From assembly GCA_963170155.1 (NCBI GenBank), contig CAUJGP010000033.1, forward strand, positions 1-64,000: a DNA stretch of 64,000 bases, given 5' to 3'. Below are positions 34,480 through 44,043 of the stretch, in pieces (positions within the stretch are counted from its first letter, which is position 1; each line of letters opens with the position of its first letter). The notes under the pieces were generated by a model. The model saw nothing but the letters and a program-made list of their open reading frames with translations, had not been told where the DNA came from and made no database searches. The position numbers and the translations under genes were made by a program. The DNA is from Bdellovibrionota bacterium. Lineage in GTDB: Bacteria; Bdellovibrionota; Bdellovibrionia; Bdellovibrionales; Bdellovibrionaceae.

Positions 34480-35304
34480 GTGGTTGCTTCGTTTGCTAAA
34501 TTCACCTTGTTTCTGTCAACGTTTGTATTTTGTTCTTCAACTTTTGCTTTTGAAAACCCAATTTGGGGAGCCTCTCAGTTAGATTCTTTTAATAATTCAG
34601 ATAGTTACTACGGTGATTATCATCGTAATAACCTAGATCGAAATCAAAGAGATATTCTGGATTCTTTTTATGAATATTCATCTCGTGGACACAAGACCTT
34701 GGGCTATTTGAGGGCTCGTCAGATTCTTCATGGACAAGTCTACCTAGAGGGAAATAAGAATGGTTATTTTATCCGAGATGTTTATTGTTTAAAAAACTTC
34801 ACTGATAATGATTTTGGTCGTAATGGTGGATTGGGGCCTGAGCAAATTCCTGATTCCAATATTTTAAATACCGAACACACTTGGCCTCAAAGTCGCTTTG
34901 CCAGACATTTTCCAGAAGAAGTACAGAAGTCAGATTTACATCATTTATTCCCTTCAGATTCAGAGATGAATTCCAAGCGCGGTAATTTTAAATTTGCAGA
35001 GTTATCAGGAAAAACAATTCCTGTTAAGTGCTCTGCTTCTCGTTTAGCAAAAACGGCTATAGGCTTCCGATTTGAACCACCATTGGAGCATAGAGGTAAT
35101 GTGGCTAGAGCTCTTTTTTACTTTTCTGTTCGATATAAAATTTCTATTGATAATGATGAAGAGGTTTATCTTAGACAATGGCATCAAGAAGATCCTGTAG
35201 ATCAAAATGAAAGAAATCACCACGAAATGATTTATCAAGCTCAAGGAAATAGAAACCCTTTTATAGATCAACCTGATGCGATCAATCAAATTGTTGATCT
35301 ATAG
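34480..35304 (+). CDS. Exported endonuclease I (EndA/Dns family)
   Basis: The 274-aa protein has a signal peptide (FTLFLSTFVFCSSTFA, cleavage before FENP). It then has endonuclease I signatures: NTEHTWPQS, with the catalytic histidine, DLHHLFPSD, and RGNVARALFYF, whose residues bind magnesium. It degrades DNA non-specifically in the periplasm or outside, useful for nucleotide scavenging or prey digestion. The GTG at 34480 has GGAGGG upstream; a TTG at 34468 overlaps that site and is less likely. Confidence 0.9.
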   Translation: MVASFAKFTLFLSTFVFCSSTFAFENPIWGASQLDSFNNSDSYYGDYHRNNLDRNQRDILDSFYEYSSRGHKTLGYLRARQILHGQVYLEGNKNGYFIRDVYCLKNFTDNDFGRNGGLGPEQIPDSNILNTEHTWPQSRFARHFPEEVQKSDLHHLFPSDSEMNSKRGNFKFAELSGKTIPVKCSASRLAKTAIGFRFEPPLEHRGNVARALFYFSVRYKISIDNDEEVYLRQWHQEDPVDQNERNHHEMIYQAQGNRNPFIDQPDAINQIVDL

Positions 35305-35366
35305 ATACCTAAATAACGATCACATTTAAAAAATATCTATGCAATCGATGACCTTTGTTATCCAAT

Positions 35367-36491
35367 TTAGTCATTGAAGAGAGCTTTTTTAGTCAGTTCA
35401 TCTTGAGTGAATAATGGCTTTCCAGTATCTTCATCAATGGGATTTGAATTGATATAGGGGTCTATTTCTTGGCGTCGGAGACGAGAAGAATCGTTTGAGT
35501 TATCGATGAGATTTTTCTTGTAAGCGTCTTTTAGGAGTGGATCTTCATAGAGACTGTCACTACTATCATGATTATTTTGATTTCTTTTTAAAGAACCCAT
35601 GAGAGGGATTTTGACTCCGAGATACACTACAGTATCGTTGCCTCCGGCATTTCCTAAGGCTCCTGTTCCAAGGCCTAAGTTCCATGACAATGATTGAGAA
35701 GGTTGATAGCGACCGCCAACCGTGAATAACCCTGGAGGCGTAAAGTGATTATCTCCAGGGGTTAATTGAGATGAAAACTCTGAATCAAGAGCCCATTTTT
35801 GGGATAATTTTATAAGCCATCCAGCGCCTAAAAACACTCGCGATCTTCCATCAATGCGAGGATAGTGTTGTTCTGGGAATTTAAACTCAGCTTGATCGTA
35901 ATATGTATAGCCTAAATTAAAGGTCCATTGATTTTTATTTGTTCTGTATTCGCTGACGAGGCGAGCTCCCGGAGCAAAGCTGGAGTTAGAAATACTAGCG
36001 CCATATCGATGGCCTGTATATCCAACACCTGTTGGTAGTGTGATTTCTGGTATGACGGCCATGTTCCAGTAGGTGTCTGTGAGAAAGCGATATTTGAATT
36101 GAATTCTTGAATCTCCGATATGCGAAGTGCTGTGAGCTCCATATTGGGGGGCGACGTTCACTAAAGCTCCAAAGGTTTGAAATCCTAATTGCATGTTGTC
36201 ACTAAGAAGCCAACTAAGCCCTAGATCAAGTGTTTGCATGGATGACACTACATTCTCTGCTTTCTTTTTTTTATCTTCGGTGAGACGAACCCAGGGAGAG
36301 TTATCCCAATGGTAATTAGTGTAAAAGAATATGCGTCCCGGTGTGCGTTTATTTGAAAATGGTTGATCACTAAGGGAGGCATCCTCTAAGCCTAAATAAG
36401 AAGAGTTTAATCCCGTGAGAAGAGGATTGATATTAATGGATTTAGCATGAGCTAAATGACCTAATAAAAAAAAGAGAAGATACTTTTTCAT
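35367..36491 (-). CDS. Predicted outer-membrane beta-barrel protein with a disordered C-terminal tail
   Basis: The 374-aa protein has a short signal peptide (MKKYLLFFLLGHLAHA). Residues 50-290 alternate strands and turns in the way of a transporter-type or OmpA-like barrel (LDLGLSWLLSDNMQLGF, TFNLGYTYY, WALDSEFSSQL, VVYLGVKIP). The last 80 residues are polar and charged, with no predicted strand, and carry repeated D/N/P. No periplasmic OmpA domain is present. It is convergent with the nuclease gene. Function is unknown. Confidence 0.68.
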   Translation of the reverse strand: MKKYLLFFLLGHLAHAKSININPLLTGLNSSYLGLEDASLSDQPFSNKRTPGRIFFYTNYHWDNSPWVRLTEDKKKKAENVVSSMQTLDLGLSWLLSDNMQLGFQTFGALVNVAPQYGAHSTSHIGDSRIQFKYRFLTDTYWNMAVIPEITLPTGVGYTGHRYGASISNSSFAPGARLVSEYRTNKNQWTFNLGYTYYDQAEFKFPEQHYPRIDGRSRVFLGAGWLIKLSQKWALDSEFSSQLTPGDNHFTPPGLFTVGGRYQPSQSLSWNLGLGTGALGNAGGNDTVVYLGVKIPLMGSLKRNQNNHDSSDSLYEDPLLKDAYKKNLIDNSNDSSRLRRQEIDPYINSNPIDEDTGKPLFTQDELTKKALFND

Positions 36492-36650
36492 CTTTGCCTC
36501 CTAAATAACCTTTACTGCAGGAACAGTGCCATATTTCTTTGGATTCAAACTTTTTGATTGAATCAGAATGAGACGGAGACCTTAAATTGTTAAACAGGTG
36601 TCATTTGAAAATATAATTTTTGACGGATAATACGGAAATTATTTCCACCT

Positions 36651-36683
36651 ATTATAAATAAATATAATTTATATATTTATAAT
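36651..36683. repeat. AT-only inverted repeat in a divergent intergenic region
   Basis: ATTATAAATA (36651-36660) and TATTTATAAT (36674-36683) are perfect 10-bp arms with a 13-nt AT-only spacer, upstream of the exported protein gene at 36771. It may be a promoter or bent-DNA region; base composition alone could explain it. Confidence 0.35.
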
Positions 36684-36770
36684 GTATCGTTTTGAGGCGT
36701 AAATTGAAAGAAAACACTGTTTTTTCTAAAAGTCAAATGTAGGTCTGAATTTTGCTTTTACTTAAAAGCA

Positions 36771-38321
36771 ATGAATAAAGTTATATTTGCTATTTTCTTT
36801 TCATTCCTTCCTTGGGTTTTAGGATTACCGGCAACGGCTAAAGCTCAATCCGGTTCTTTACGGAAGACAAGCCTTTGTCCAAAAGGACCTGTGGTGATAG
36901 ACATCAACACTCAAAAAGAGTTAAGGATCCAAAAAAATCAGGAAATAAACGATTACGAAGATTTTGAGAAAGAGGCCAAGAATCTTTTGCGTTATTCTTT
37001 TCAAAATTGCATTTTAGAGCCAAATCAAATTCAAATTCGTTTGAAAACGAATAAACGACTTGGTGAATGCTCTCAAGAGGTGCATGGCCCAGAAGGATTA
37101 CCAATCAGCGTAACGGGCTTTCCTAAGTTTGAGCAATTCCTTTCAAAATATGCCAATCCTGTTCTTGAGCGAGGGGAGTCGTGTTTGAAGCCATGGTTTA
37201 ATTATCAGCCCGTTAAAAAAATAAATAAGCCATACAATTTAGATAAAAATTATAATTCAGTCGAAGACTTCATACATTCAGCTGAGCGACCATCGAAACC
37301 CTCACCGATTCCTTTCAGAAAGCCAGAAGCAAAATCACAATCACAATCACAAGATGTTAGATTAGGAACAATAAAGACTTCCAATCAATCACTAACAGAG
37401 GGAAGCTCTTGTAACGATTGTAATGATGAGGTGGCTGGATCTTCCGATGTCATTCAGAATTTGATTCGTCAGGTGAAAGAGATAGATAAGAATATTCAAG
37501 CTCCTGTAAGGTGTGAACCGCAAGGGTATAAACAAGGAATGTCCGAAGAGAGAGTCGATGAGTTTGTTCGACAAGGACGAATGGATGAATTAATTCAAAG
37601 ATATTCCGAACATTCTCAAGGAGCCATGGCCAGAGCTTTTCTAGCTGTTGTTAAGCCAGGAAAAGAGGCTAAGGCAACAAACCTTTTAGCTAAATATAAA
37701 AACTTTCAACATATCCCATCTCAGGAATTAAAGGGGTTGTTTCATACAGGATCGCTGGGCAAATGTTATTCTTTCATCAAGGCTGCTTTAAGCGGAGATT
37801 ATTCAATTATAGGAAAAAGAGGTTTAAGGTTTAATGGTAGTTTACTTAAAAATCAGTGCAGCATTAGCAATCATACTAAAGGAGATTTAGCTCAAAATCA
37901 TGGGGGATGGCTTCATGACTACAAAGATATAAGCTACAGTTCTCTTGCTGCTGGAAATGCTGGCTCTGAGTTAGAAAAAAGAGGATTTATCAATATTTTG
38001 GATGAAAAATATGGTGTAGCAAAAAGGTATTTGAGAAAAGACAAAACGGGGCGCATCGATGAAAAATCTTTACCTGAAGGGGCAGTCATTATTTATCATT
38101 GCAATGATCGAACTAAAGATATCAAGCATAATTATAATAATTTTACGAATTTTTATAAAGGTGGTTCAGCGGCAGGTATTGGTGGTAAGAATTGTGGATA
38201 TGGCGATATCGCCTTTAAGGCTGGGAATGGATTTTTAAGAGATTTTTATAGTGAAACTGCGGTTTCTGATTCTGGTAGGCGAGTTGTTATTGGCGCTTAC
38301 ATTAAACCAACAGAGGAGTAA
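36771..38321 (+). CDS. Exported protein with a possible CHAP/NlpC-like C-terminal domain
   Basis: The 516-aa product has a signal peptide (VIFAIFFSFLPWVLGLPATAKA). The middle (residues 150-250) is polar and low in complexity. The C-terminal 190 residues contain GKCYSFIKAAL, then LPEGAVIIYHC and YGDIAFKAGNGFLRDFYSE. This layout (Cys before a helix, then EGAVI-Y, then G-I--K) resembles CHAP or NlpC/P60 peptidoglycan amidases, but the usual catalytic His before the last strand is not obvious. A murein-related role is a weak inference. It is followed after 3 bp by a second exported protein gene. Confidence 0.6.
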   Translation: MNKVIFAIFFSFLPWVLGLPATAKAQSGSLRKTSLCPKGPVVIDINTQKELRIQKNQEINDYEDFEKEAKNLLRYSFQNCILEPNQIQIRLKTNKRLGECSQEVHGPEGLPISVTGFPKFEQFLSKYANPVLERGESCLKPWFNYQPVKKINKPYNLDKNYNSVEDFIHSAERPSKPSPIPFRKPEAKSQSQSQDVRLGTIKTSNQSLTEGSSCNDCNDEVAGSSDVIQNLIRQVKEIDKNIQAPVRCEPQGYKQGMSEERVDEFVRQGRMDELIQRYSEHSQGAMARAFLAVVKPGKEAKATNLLAKYKNFQHIPSQELKGLFHTGSLGKCYSFIKAALSGDYSIIGKRGLRFNGSLLKNQCSISNHTKGDLAQNHGGWLHDYKDISYSSLAAGNAGSELEKRGFINILDEKYGVAKRYLRKDKTGRIDEKSLPEGAVIIYHCNDRTKDIKHNYNNFTNFYKGGSAAGIGGKNCGYGDIAFKAGNGFLRDFYSETAVSDSGRRVVIGAYIKPTEE

Positions 38322-38324
38322 TAT

Positions 38325-38795
38325 ATGAAGTTGAGAAATAAAATTATTATTTTAGTTAATGGACTGTTACTGATTATTTGCAGCGTTGGTTATTCAAGAA
38401 TAAATGATAAAAATCATAATTTTGTTTGCATAAAAAGTGCTGCAATCCAAGATAATAAAAATAGAAGTGAGTACTATAAAAAACTAGATGATGAATTGGA
38501 TAGGGATAAAAATGCCATCATTGAGCAGTTACAGAAAAAAAATAATATTACTCAGATCGATTTTTTTAATTACATGAAAAAAATCGTTTGTATCTTTGAT
38601 CATGATGGCATGCTTGACCATGCTGAGAATCTTTACGATATAAGAAACCAAATGCTTATTCAAGCTTCGGCCTTTAAATCAAGAAAAAGCTATGAACTTG
38701 CTTTTGGCCAACTCGATACGGAGAGTAAAGTTCTTCTCGGAGAGTGCTTTGAAGCAATCAAAGAGATGAAAGAGGATCCAAGCTTTACAAATTAA
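38325..38795 (+). CDS. Small exported helical protein, unknown
   Basis: The 156-aa product starts with a hydrophobic signal or anchor segment (IIILVNGLLLIICSVGYS). The rest is helical and highly charged (for example YYKKLDDELDRDKNAIIEQL), with three cysteines. It starts 3 bp after the stop of the CHAP-like gene, so the two are coupled; it could be an accessory or inhibitor of that protein. No family is recognised. Confidence 0.6.
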   Translation: MKLRNKIIILVNGLLLIICSVGYSRINDKNHNFVCIKSAAIQDNKNRSEYYKKLDDELDRDKNAIIEQLQKKNNITQIDFFNYMKKIVCIFDHDGMLDHAENLYDIRNQMLIQASAFKSRKSYELAFGQLDTESKVLLGECFEAIKEMKEDPSFTN

Positions 38796-38898
38796 TAATA
38801 TTTAATTCTTTATTAGTTACTATAATTAATATAAGGACAAAAGAAGCGCTAGGTATAGAAATTAGAAATACAAAAAGAAACAGCATCTTAGGTCTTAA

Positions 38899-38930
38899 AA
38901 AGGGTGGCGAAAATCCGTCACCCTTTATTT
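38899..38930 (+). terminator. Rho-independent terminator
   Basis: AAAGGGTG (38899-38906) pairs with CACCCTTT (38919-38926), followed by ATTTT. It ends the two-gene exported-protein operon and marks the left edge of the island. Confidence 0.75.
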
Positions 38931-39283
38931 TAAAAGAATTTTAGGAGAGTTAAATTGCAGTAGTTAGAAATTGAGTTGACAGTTGCTTTCTTGGTGAGCA
39001 GCTTTAATATTAATATAAAATAGTTTGTTACCTTTTTTCCTTTTCTTTTTAACTTTTGTAAGTGCCCTTCGTCCTCAAGTTCTTTGGGTGCTTCAAATGA
39101 GTTAAAGTGATTCGGACGATCCTCAATAATTGTTTCACAATTATTCGAGGTCTCATTTTTAATTACGTATTTATCATATAACTCGTAACCCTTTAATAGG
39201 GTTTCTCTTGGCGTCTTTCCTTTACAGTATTTTCCTTGATTCGTTCGCTCATTATTATAGTAATCCATGTATCGATGTTGCAC
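38930..39283 (-). pseudogene. Remnant of an IS481/IS3-type transposase (C-terminal end)
   Basis: Only the end of a DDE integrase-core protein remains: YMDYYNNERTNQGKYCKGKT followed by PRETLLKGYE is the classic C-terminal signature (YN-ERTHQG--C-GRTP) of IS481 and related transposases. The catalytic D, D and E regions are missing. Sequence after about residue 45 is not recognisable. The upstream side is cut where the IS66 fragment begins (about 39275-39283). Confidence 0.7.
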
Positions 39284-40248
39284 TCTCTAAATACTGTGAT
39301 TTAATTCCTATGAATCGTTATGCGGCGATGGCAGGCCGATCTGGCTTAATCGATTTGCCACCCCACAGTCTTATTGATTCGACTCATTATTTTGCAGAAT
39401 TTGTGATGGGAGTTTATCAAAAAATTAAAGACAAGGTTTTTTCTAGTCGCGTATTACATGCTGATGAAACTCCGCACCGGATGTTGGAGGGAGATGAGAG
39501 CAAGACTTGGCAACTGTGGGGATTTTCCACCAGTGATGCCTGTTATTTTGAGTGTCACGATACGAGATCGGGAAATGTGGTCAGCGATGTTTTAATTAAT
39601 TCTAAATGCGAGATTTTAATTAGTGATGCTTATTCTGGCTACAGTAAAGCTACTCGTGTCTCTAATGAAGTTCGAATGCGAGAGAATAAACCATTAATTA
39701 GAAATGGGTACTGCAATGCTCATGCTAGGAGATATTTTTTTAAAGCCAATAAAAAACACACTACCCATGCTTTATTTTACTTATCCAAGTTCCAAAAAAT
39801 ATATCGAATAGAAAAAGAAGCCAAAGGCAAATCCCCTTCTGAAGTTCTTAAATTAAGAGAGCAGATAAAACCTCACTTTGAGGAAATGAAAGTACAAGCT
39901 GAGAAAGAAGTAAATCTTTATCCTGAAAAACATCAATTTACTCAAGCGATAAATTATTTTATTAATAACTACGATGGTCTCACTCTTTTTATTGCTGATG
40001 CTGAGGTGGCCATCGACAATAATCAACAAGAAAGGCTTCTACGAAGTCACGTTATTGGGAGAAAAACCTGGTATGGCACCCATTCCAAAAAAGGGGCTGA
40101 AACTGCAGCTATATTTTTTACGATTGTTGAGTCTTGTAAACTCATCGGTGTTAATCCGAGAAAATATTTTAAAGATCTAGTCCAAGATCTACTCGATGAT
40201 AAAAATCCGTATACTCCAAATGAATACAAAGGCTTAGTTAAAAGCTGA
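39275..40248 (+). pseudogene. Truncated IS66-family transposase (TnpC, C-terminal part)
   Basis: The frame contains clear IS66 TnpC blocks: LHADETPHRML (first catalytic Asp), LISDAYSGYSK (second Asp), YCNAHARRYFFKA, and IDNNQQERLLRSHVIGRKTW, including the last catalytic Glu, with the IS66 C-terminal tail up to VNPRKYFKDLV. The N-terminal third (zinc-finger and helical region) is absent, and no TnpA or TnpB is nearby, so the element is dead. It runs into the IS481 remnant on the left and stops 28 bp before the end of the vWA gene. Confidence 0.85.
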
Positions 40249-40276
40249 CGGGTTACCACGATGATGTACATTAATT

Positions 40277-43200
40277 TTAACGGCGAGACCACGCGCGAAG
40301 ATTTTCTAGAGCATCCTTTTCAGGATAAGTCATATCCTTCCAAGATCGTCCGGTTAATTGTTGATAGGATTCTATTACCGATTCTACCAGACGTTGCTTG
40401 AGAAGTGGATCCATCTTCAAAGAGCTCATCAAAGTTTCAAGTTGAGTCAAATTAAGGGCCTCTTCTAGGCCTGGAAGCTTGCTCACGTCGCCTTGGGTTG
40501 TTTGTATTTGAGAAAGGGCGCGATCTATTTGGGATGGATCTCCCTTTTGTCTTGGATCCACACTGATATTTTCTAGGAGTCGATTGATTTCAGCAATCAT
40601 GGTGCCTGAAATTCTTTGCGTGGTAGCAAAAGCTTGAGGATCATATTCCGCAGTCACCTCTCCGACCGCTTTCATCATTTGAGTATCCATTTTTCTAAAG
40701 GTGGGTTTACCAGAAGCAAGCTTATCGTTTTGAGCCAGGGTCTTGAGTGTTTCGTTGACTTGATCACCGATATTAACAAAATTCATATTGATCTGAACTG
40801 CTTTGGGAATAGATCGTCGTTTCACTTCTAACTGCTCCATGTTGATCATTGAGCCTCCGTCCGTAAAGAGAACCATATTGGCTTTTTGGAAAAGCTTCTC
40901 ACGACCTTGAGTGGATTTATTTTGATAGCTTGTGCTGATAATATCATAAAAATTTTCCACCGCTTTTTGAATATTAGTGCCACCCGAGATTTCAGTGCGC
41001 ATACTCATGCGACGTGATAGAAAGTTTTGAGCATCTTCGCGGGAGGCAATATGTACTCCTTGGAGAAGATTATCATTGAATGGGATCAGGTAAATTTCGT
41101 GCGTGGGTCTACCGATCGCATCGGTTTCACTCAAAGCCTTATCCACAAAGGCCATAACCAGGGCATCTTGACTCTCGATGGGACGGTTCTTCATTGATCC
41201 TGAAATATCGTAATAAATAACCGAAACTTTTCTCTCTAAAGGATTTTTAGGATTGCTCACGCGTCTAGTTTCAAGACTTCCAATAGCGAACTGTCTCCCC
41301 TGTAAGGTGGGAGCAAACATGTGCTCCCCCGGACGTAGGGTCCAAAGCATTTTGGCAAAATCAAGCGGGCTTCTAGTGATGATCAAATCTTGGCGAGGTT
41401 TCGGCACCAGGCTTCTATTTAGGGTGGGTTCATCCTTCCACTGGGGCTCGGGAGTGGAATTCAAAGTCATATCCACAAAGTCACTTACCGCTCCCATTTG
41501 CAAGAGGGGTTTAAGTTTTCCATTTACCATGTCTTGAGCCAGCCTGATGTTCGCATCACTTCCCAGTTGGTCATAATCTTTACCGTACTGCTTCGATAAC
41601 CAGTTTTTTGAGATATTTCCAGGTAAGCTCTGGAGTAACTCTTGAACGGCATCGTACTCCTTTGAATTCTCGTGTTTGATTTGGTCCAGGTTTCGAATGA
41701 TTCCTTCTATGGAATGGAGTGCTTCGGTTTCTTTTTTTGTTAAGCTTCGATGTTCACTCAGTGCTAAGAGGAGTCTTTGCACCATCATCAGTTTTTGTTT
41801 AGCTTCTCTTAAGTTGTTTTGACTAAATTCAACACGAATATCAGAAAGGAATGTTTGTAATCCACTAAATTTTGCAAATCTTGCGTCATTGATAAGAATG
41901 AATATTTTTCCTCTCGATCTTTCAACTGCATTTTCCCAATTGGAATTTTCATTTAATGTCTCTAACACCGAGTTAGATTCGTTTTGAAAGGGAGTTTTGT
42001 GACCCTCATGGATCAAATGCTCTAGGAGCATCAGCTCATTGCGCTTCAGGACGCGGTCGATGAGACCCAGGTTTTGCTCACCCTTACGTCTTTGAGTTGA
42101 TTTAGCATTAATAAGATCATCAATTCTCTTCGACCCGGGTGCCCCTTCACCCTCTTGCTCGCCTTCTTTTTTATTCTTTCCATCATCACTAGCTTTACCT
42201 TCGTTCTCTTTGTCTTTTGGGTCTTTGTCCTCTTTTTTGCTGTTGTCCTTTTCACCGTCTTTGACTCCATCTTTATCAGAATCTTTTTTCTCCGCTCCTT
42301 TGCCTTCACCTTTTGAGGGCTGAGTTTTATCTTTAGGGGGTTGCTTCTGACCTGACGGAGTCGGTTTAGGCTCTTCACGTTCTACGTCAGTAGGAGAGGA
42401 CTGACTCTCAGGGGTGTTATTTTTGGGAGTCATATCAAAAGGCACCCACTGCTTTCCCTCAAAGACTTCGATCCAAGCATGAGCAGGATCTGCCGATTTG
42501 ACGACGTGAAGCTTTTCTTGATTAACCGTTTTGATTCCGGCTGAAGTTCTTCCTCCCGCAATCCTCACTGGTAAATTTAAAACATCTCTTAGTAATAAGC
42601 CACCAATCCACGCGGCCCCATCACAGTTGAAAGCTCCGACCTGGGCCATAGCCATGGGCTTTGGCATTGTCGTTAAAAGTTGATTAAACTTTTGATCTAT
42701 CTTCGTAAGCTCTCCCTCACTGATTTTATCTCCCTTAGAATAATACAAAAACCCACCTTCTTCAGAAAGATACTTCTCTAACCGAGAAGCCGCCTCCATT
42801 GGTGGAAGCCCTTTGAGGCTTTGAGTAAAGAGAAGTAAATGCTGGGGCCAGAGGCCGAGCTCTTGAGCGCTTACAGCTCTAGGTGGTACAGGTAGTGCGG
42901 ATTCACTTTGAATCTTTACCAGTCCCAAGGAGACGGGATTCTTTGAAGAGACTTGAACCTTAAACTCCCCCGGACCTACTTCCACAATGCGGTGATCCGC
43001 GTATTTTCCAGGAATAAGGGTGTATCCGTAGGGAACTGGTACATCAACACTGGTTTCACCGAGAGGATTAATGATCAGTTTTTTAGTCACTTGAGTTTCG
43101 GCTTGAAGTGACTCTCGCCCTACGGGAGTCGAGGACCAATCCTTCAGATTAAACTGATCGTAAATTTTTTGGCGCAATAGACGCTTAAAGACATTGACGT

Positions 43201-43918
43201 CAGTGAGAACGAGATCGACGTTTTTTTTCTTACCCTTGCCATCATTAGCCAAGTCTTTATTCTCTGGCTTATATTTATCTTGAGTTTTGTTCCACTCAGG
43301 GTCTTCTTCTTTTTCGTCTTGTTCTTGGTCTTTCTTTTTCTCTTTTTCCTTTTCTTCTTCTTTCTTTTTCTGCTCTTCTTTTTGAATATCCTCTTTGGTT
43401 TTCGGAAACTCCACTCTGGTTTCTATCGTGGATATCAGACGAAGAGCCTCAAGAGCTGCAAAAACTTGAAGATCGGAGTTCGGTTTTTTACTAATAGTGA
43501 TCAGTTGATTTACGACGGTTCTCTTGATTCGAATAAATTCAGCATGACTTAAGATGCGTCCTTGATCCATAGATCCAAGTAAATTCATTAGGTCTTTTAA
43601 TACTGGAAGCTCATAAGACATACGCTTATAAACTTCACCAATACGATCTGGGTTCTGACCTACTGATTCAAGGGGATGCTCTAAATGAGAGACATTTTTT
43701 TGCAGCCTCTGTCTAATCTTTAGCCATAATTGTGGACGTGGAGAGAGATCCGATTTTTTATAAAGCTCCCTCCATTGTTCGACAAATGTAGGCTCAGTTT
43801 TATACAAACTCGAAAATATTTCCGCGCACTTAGGCGTTGATGCGACGACTTCGATGGAGATCGAACTCATCGCACAGATAAAGAAAAAGAGTGTAATAAA
43901 AAAGCGCCATTTCAACAT
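40277..43918 (-). CDS. Exported transglutaminase-like / von Willebrand factor A protein
   Basis: The 1213-aa protein has a signal peptide (ITLFFFICAMSSISIEVVAS), then the motif CAEIFSS at residue 31. A helical region follows, then a KE-rich stretch (about 180-235). A transglutaminase-like domain carries the triad C432 (FNCDGAAW), H480 (PAHAWIEVF) and D495 (WVPFDMTP). A long K/E/D/G/P-rich linker (about 505-600) leads to a helical region and then a vWA domain with the MIDAS motif DISGSM (D904). vWA proteins are the usual partners of MoxR ATPases, and transglutaminase domains recur in MoxR operons. Here both are on one exported protein, divergent from an exported double-MoxR protein. ATG 43918 is chosen over TTG 43936. 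The substrate and cell location are not known. Confidence 0.82.
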   Translation of the reverse strand: MLKWRFFITLFFFICAMSSISIEVVASTPKCAEIFSSLYKTEPTFVEQWRELYKKSDLSPRPQLWLKIRQRLQKNVSHLEHPLESVGQNPDRIGEVYKRMSYELPVLKDLMNLLGSMDQGRILSHAEFIRIKRTVVNQLITISKKPNSDLQVFAALEALRLISTIETRVEFPKTKEDIQKEEQKKKEEEKEKEKKKDQEQDEKEEDPEWNKTQDKYKPENKDLANDGKGKKKNVDLVLTDVNVFKRLLRQKIYDQFNLKDWSSTPVGRESLQAETQVTKKLIINPLGETSVDVPVPYGYTLIPGKYADHRIVEVGPGEFKVQVSSKNPVSLGLVKIQSESALPVPPRAVSAQELGLWPQHLLLFTQSLKGLPPMEAASRLEKYLSEEGGFLYYSKGDKISEGELTKIDQKFNQLLTTMPKPMAMAQVGAFNCDGAAWIGGLLLRDVLNLPVRIAGGRTSAGIKTVNQEKLHVVKSADPAHAWIEVFEGKQWVPFDMTPKNNTPESQSSPTDVEREEPKPTPSGQKQPPKDKTQPSKGEGKGAEKKDSDKDGVKDGEKDNSKKEDKDPKDKENEGKASDDGKNKKEGEQEGEGAPGSKRIDDLINAKSTQRRKGEQNLGLIDRVLKRNELMLLEHLIHEGHKTPFQNESNSVLETLNENSNWENAVERSRGKIFILINDARFAKFSGLQTFLSDIRVEFSQNNLREAKQKLMMVQRLLLALSEHRSLTKKETEALHSIEGIIRNLDQIKHENSKEYDAVQELLQSLPGNISKNWLSKQYGKDYDQLGSDANIRLAQDMVNGKLKPLLQMGAVSDFVDMTLNSTPEPQWKDEPTLNRSLVPKPRQDLIITRSPLDFAKMLWTLRPGEHMFAPTLQGRQFAIGSLETRRVSNPKNPLERKVSVIYYDISGSMKNRPIESQDALVMAFVDKALSETDAIGRPTHEIYLIPFNDNLLQGVHIASREDAQNFLSRRMSMRTEISGGTNIQKAVENFYDIISTSYQNKSTQGREKLFQKANMVLFTDGGSMINMEQLEVKRRSIPKAVQINMNFVNIGDQVNETLKTLAQNDKLASGKPTFRKMDTQMMKAVGEVTAEYDPQAFATTQRISGTMIAEINRLLENISVDPRQKGDPSQIDRALSQIQTTQGDVSKLPGLEEALNLTQLETLMSSLKMDPLLKQRLVESVIESYQQLTGRSWKDMTYPEKDALENLRAWSRR

Positions 43919-44043
43919 GAGAATAGATTTGAGCAATGTTCATACCATAAAAAATTAGGATCTTGATTTCGCATTAATAAATGGGTCAGCACGTATGGCA
44001 CGCTTATTGAATATACTACAGATTTACTTTCAAAGGACTATTT

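Noticed and set aside
42160-42330. Repetitive Lys/Asp/Glu codons read as a tandem DNA repeat or CRISPR-like array
   Set aside because: The units vary in length and sequence and simply encode a charged linker; no spaced identical repeats are seen.
42046-42378. Lys-rich minus-strand frame of 110 aa
   Set aside because: It overlaps the low-complexity linker of the vWA protein in another frame.
43280-43552. Phe-rich plus-strand frame of 90 aa that looks like a membrane protein
   Set aside because: It is the complement of the Lys/Glu-rich linker of the vWA protein; composition explains it.
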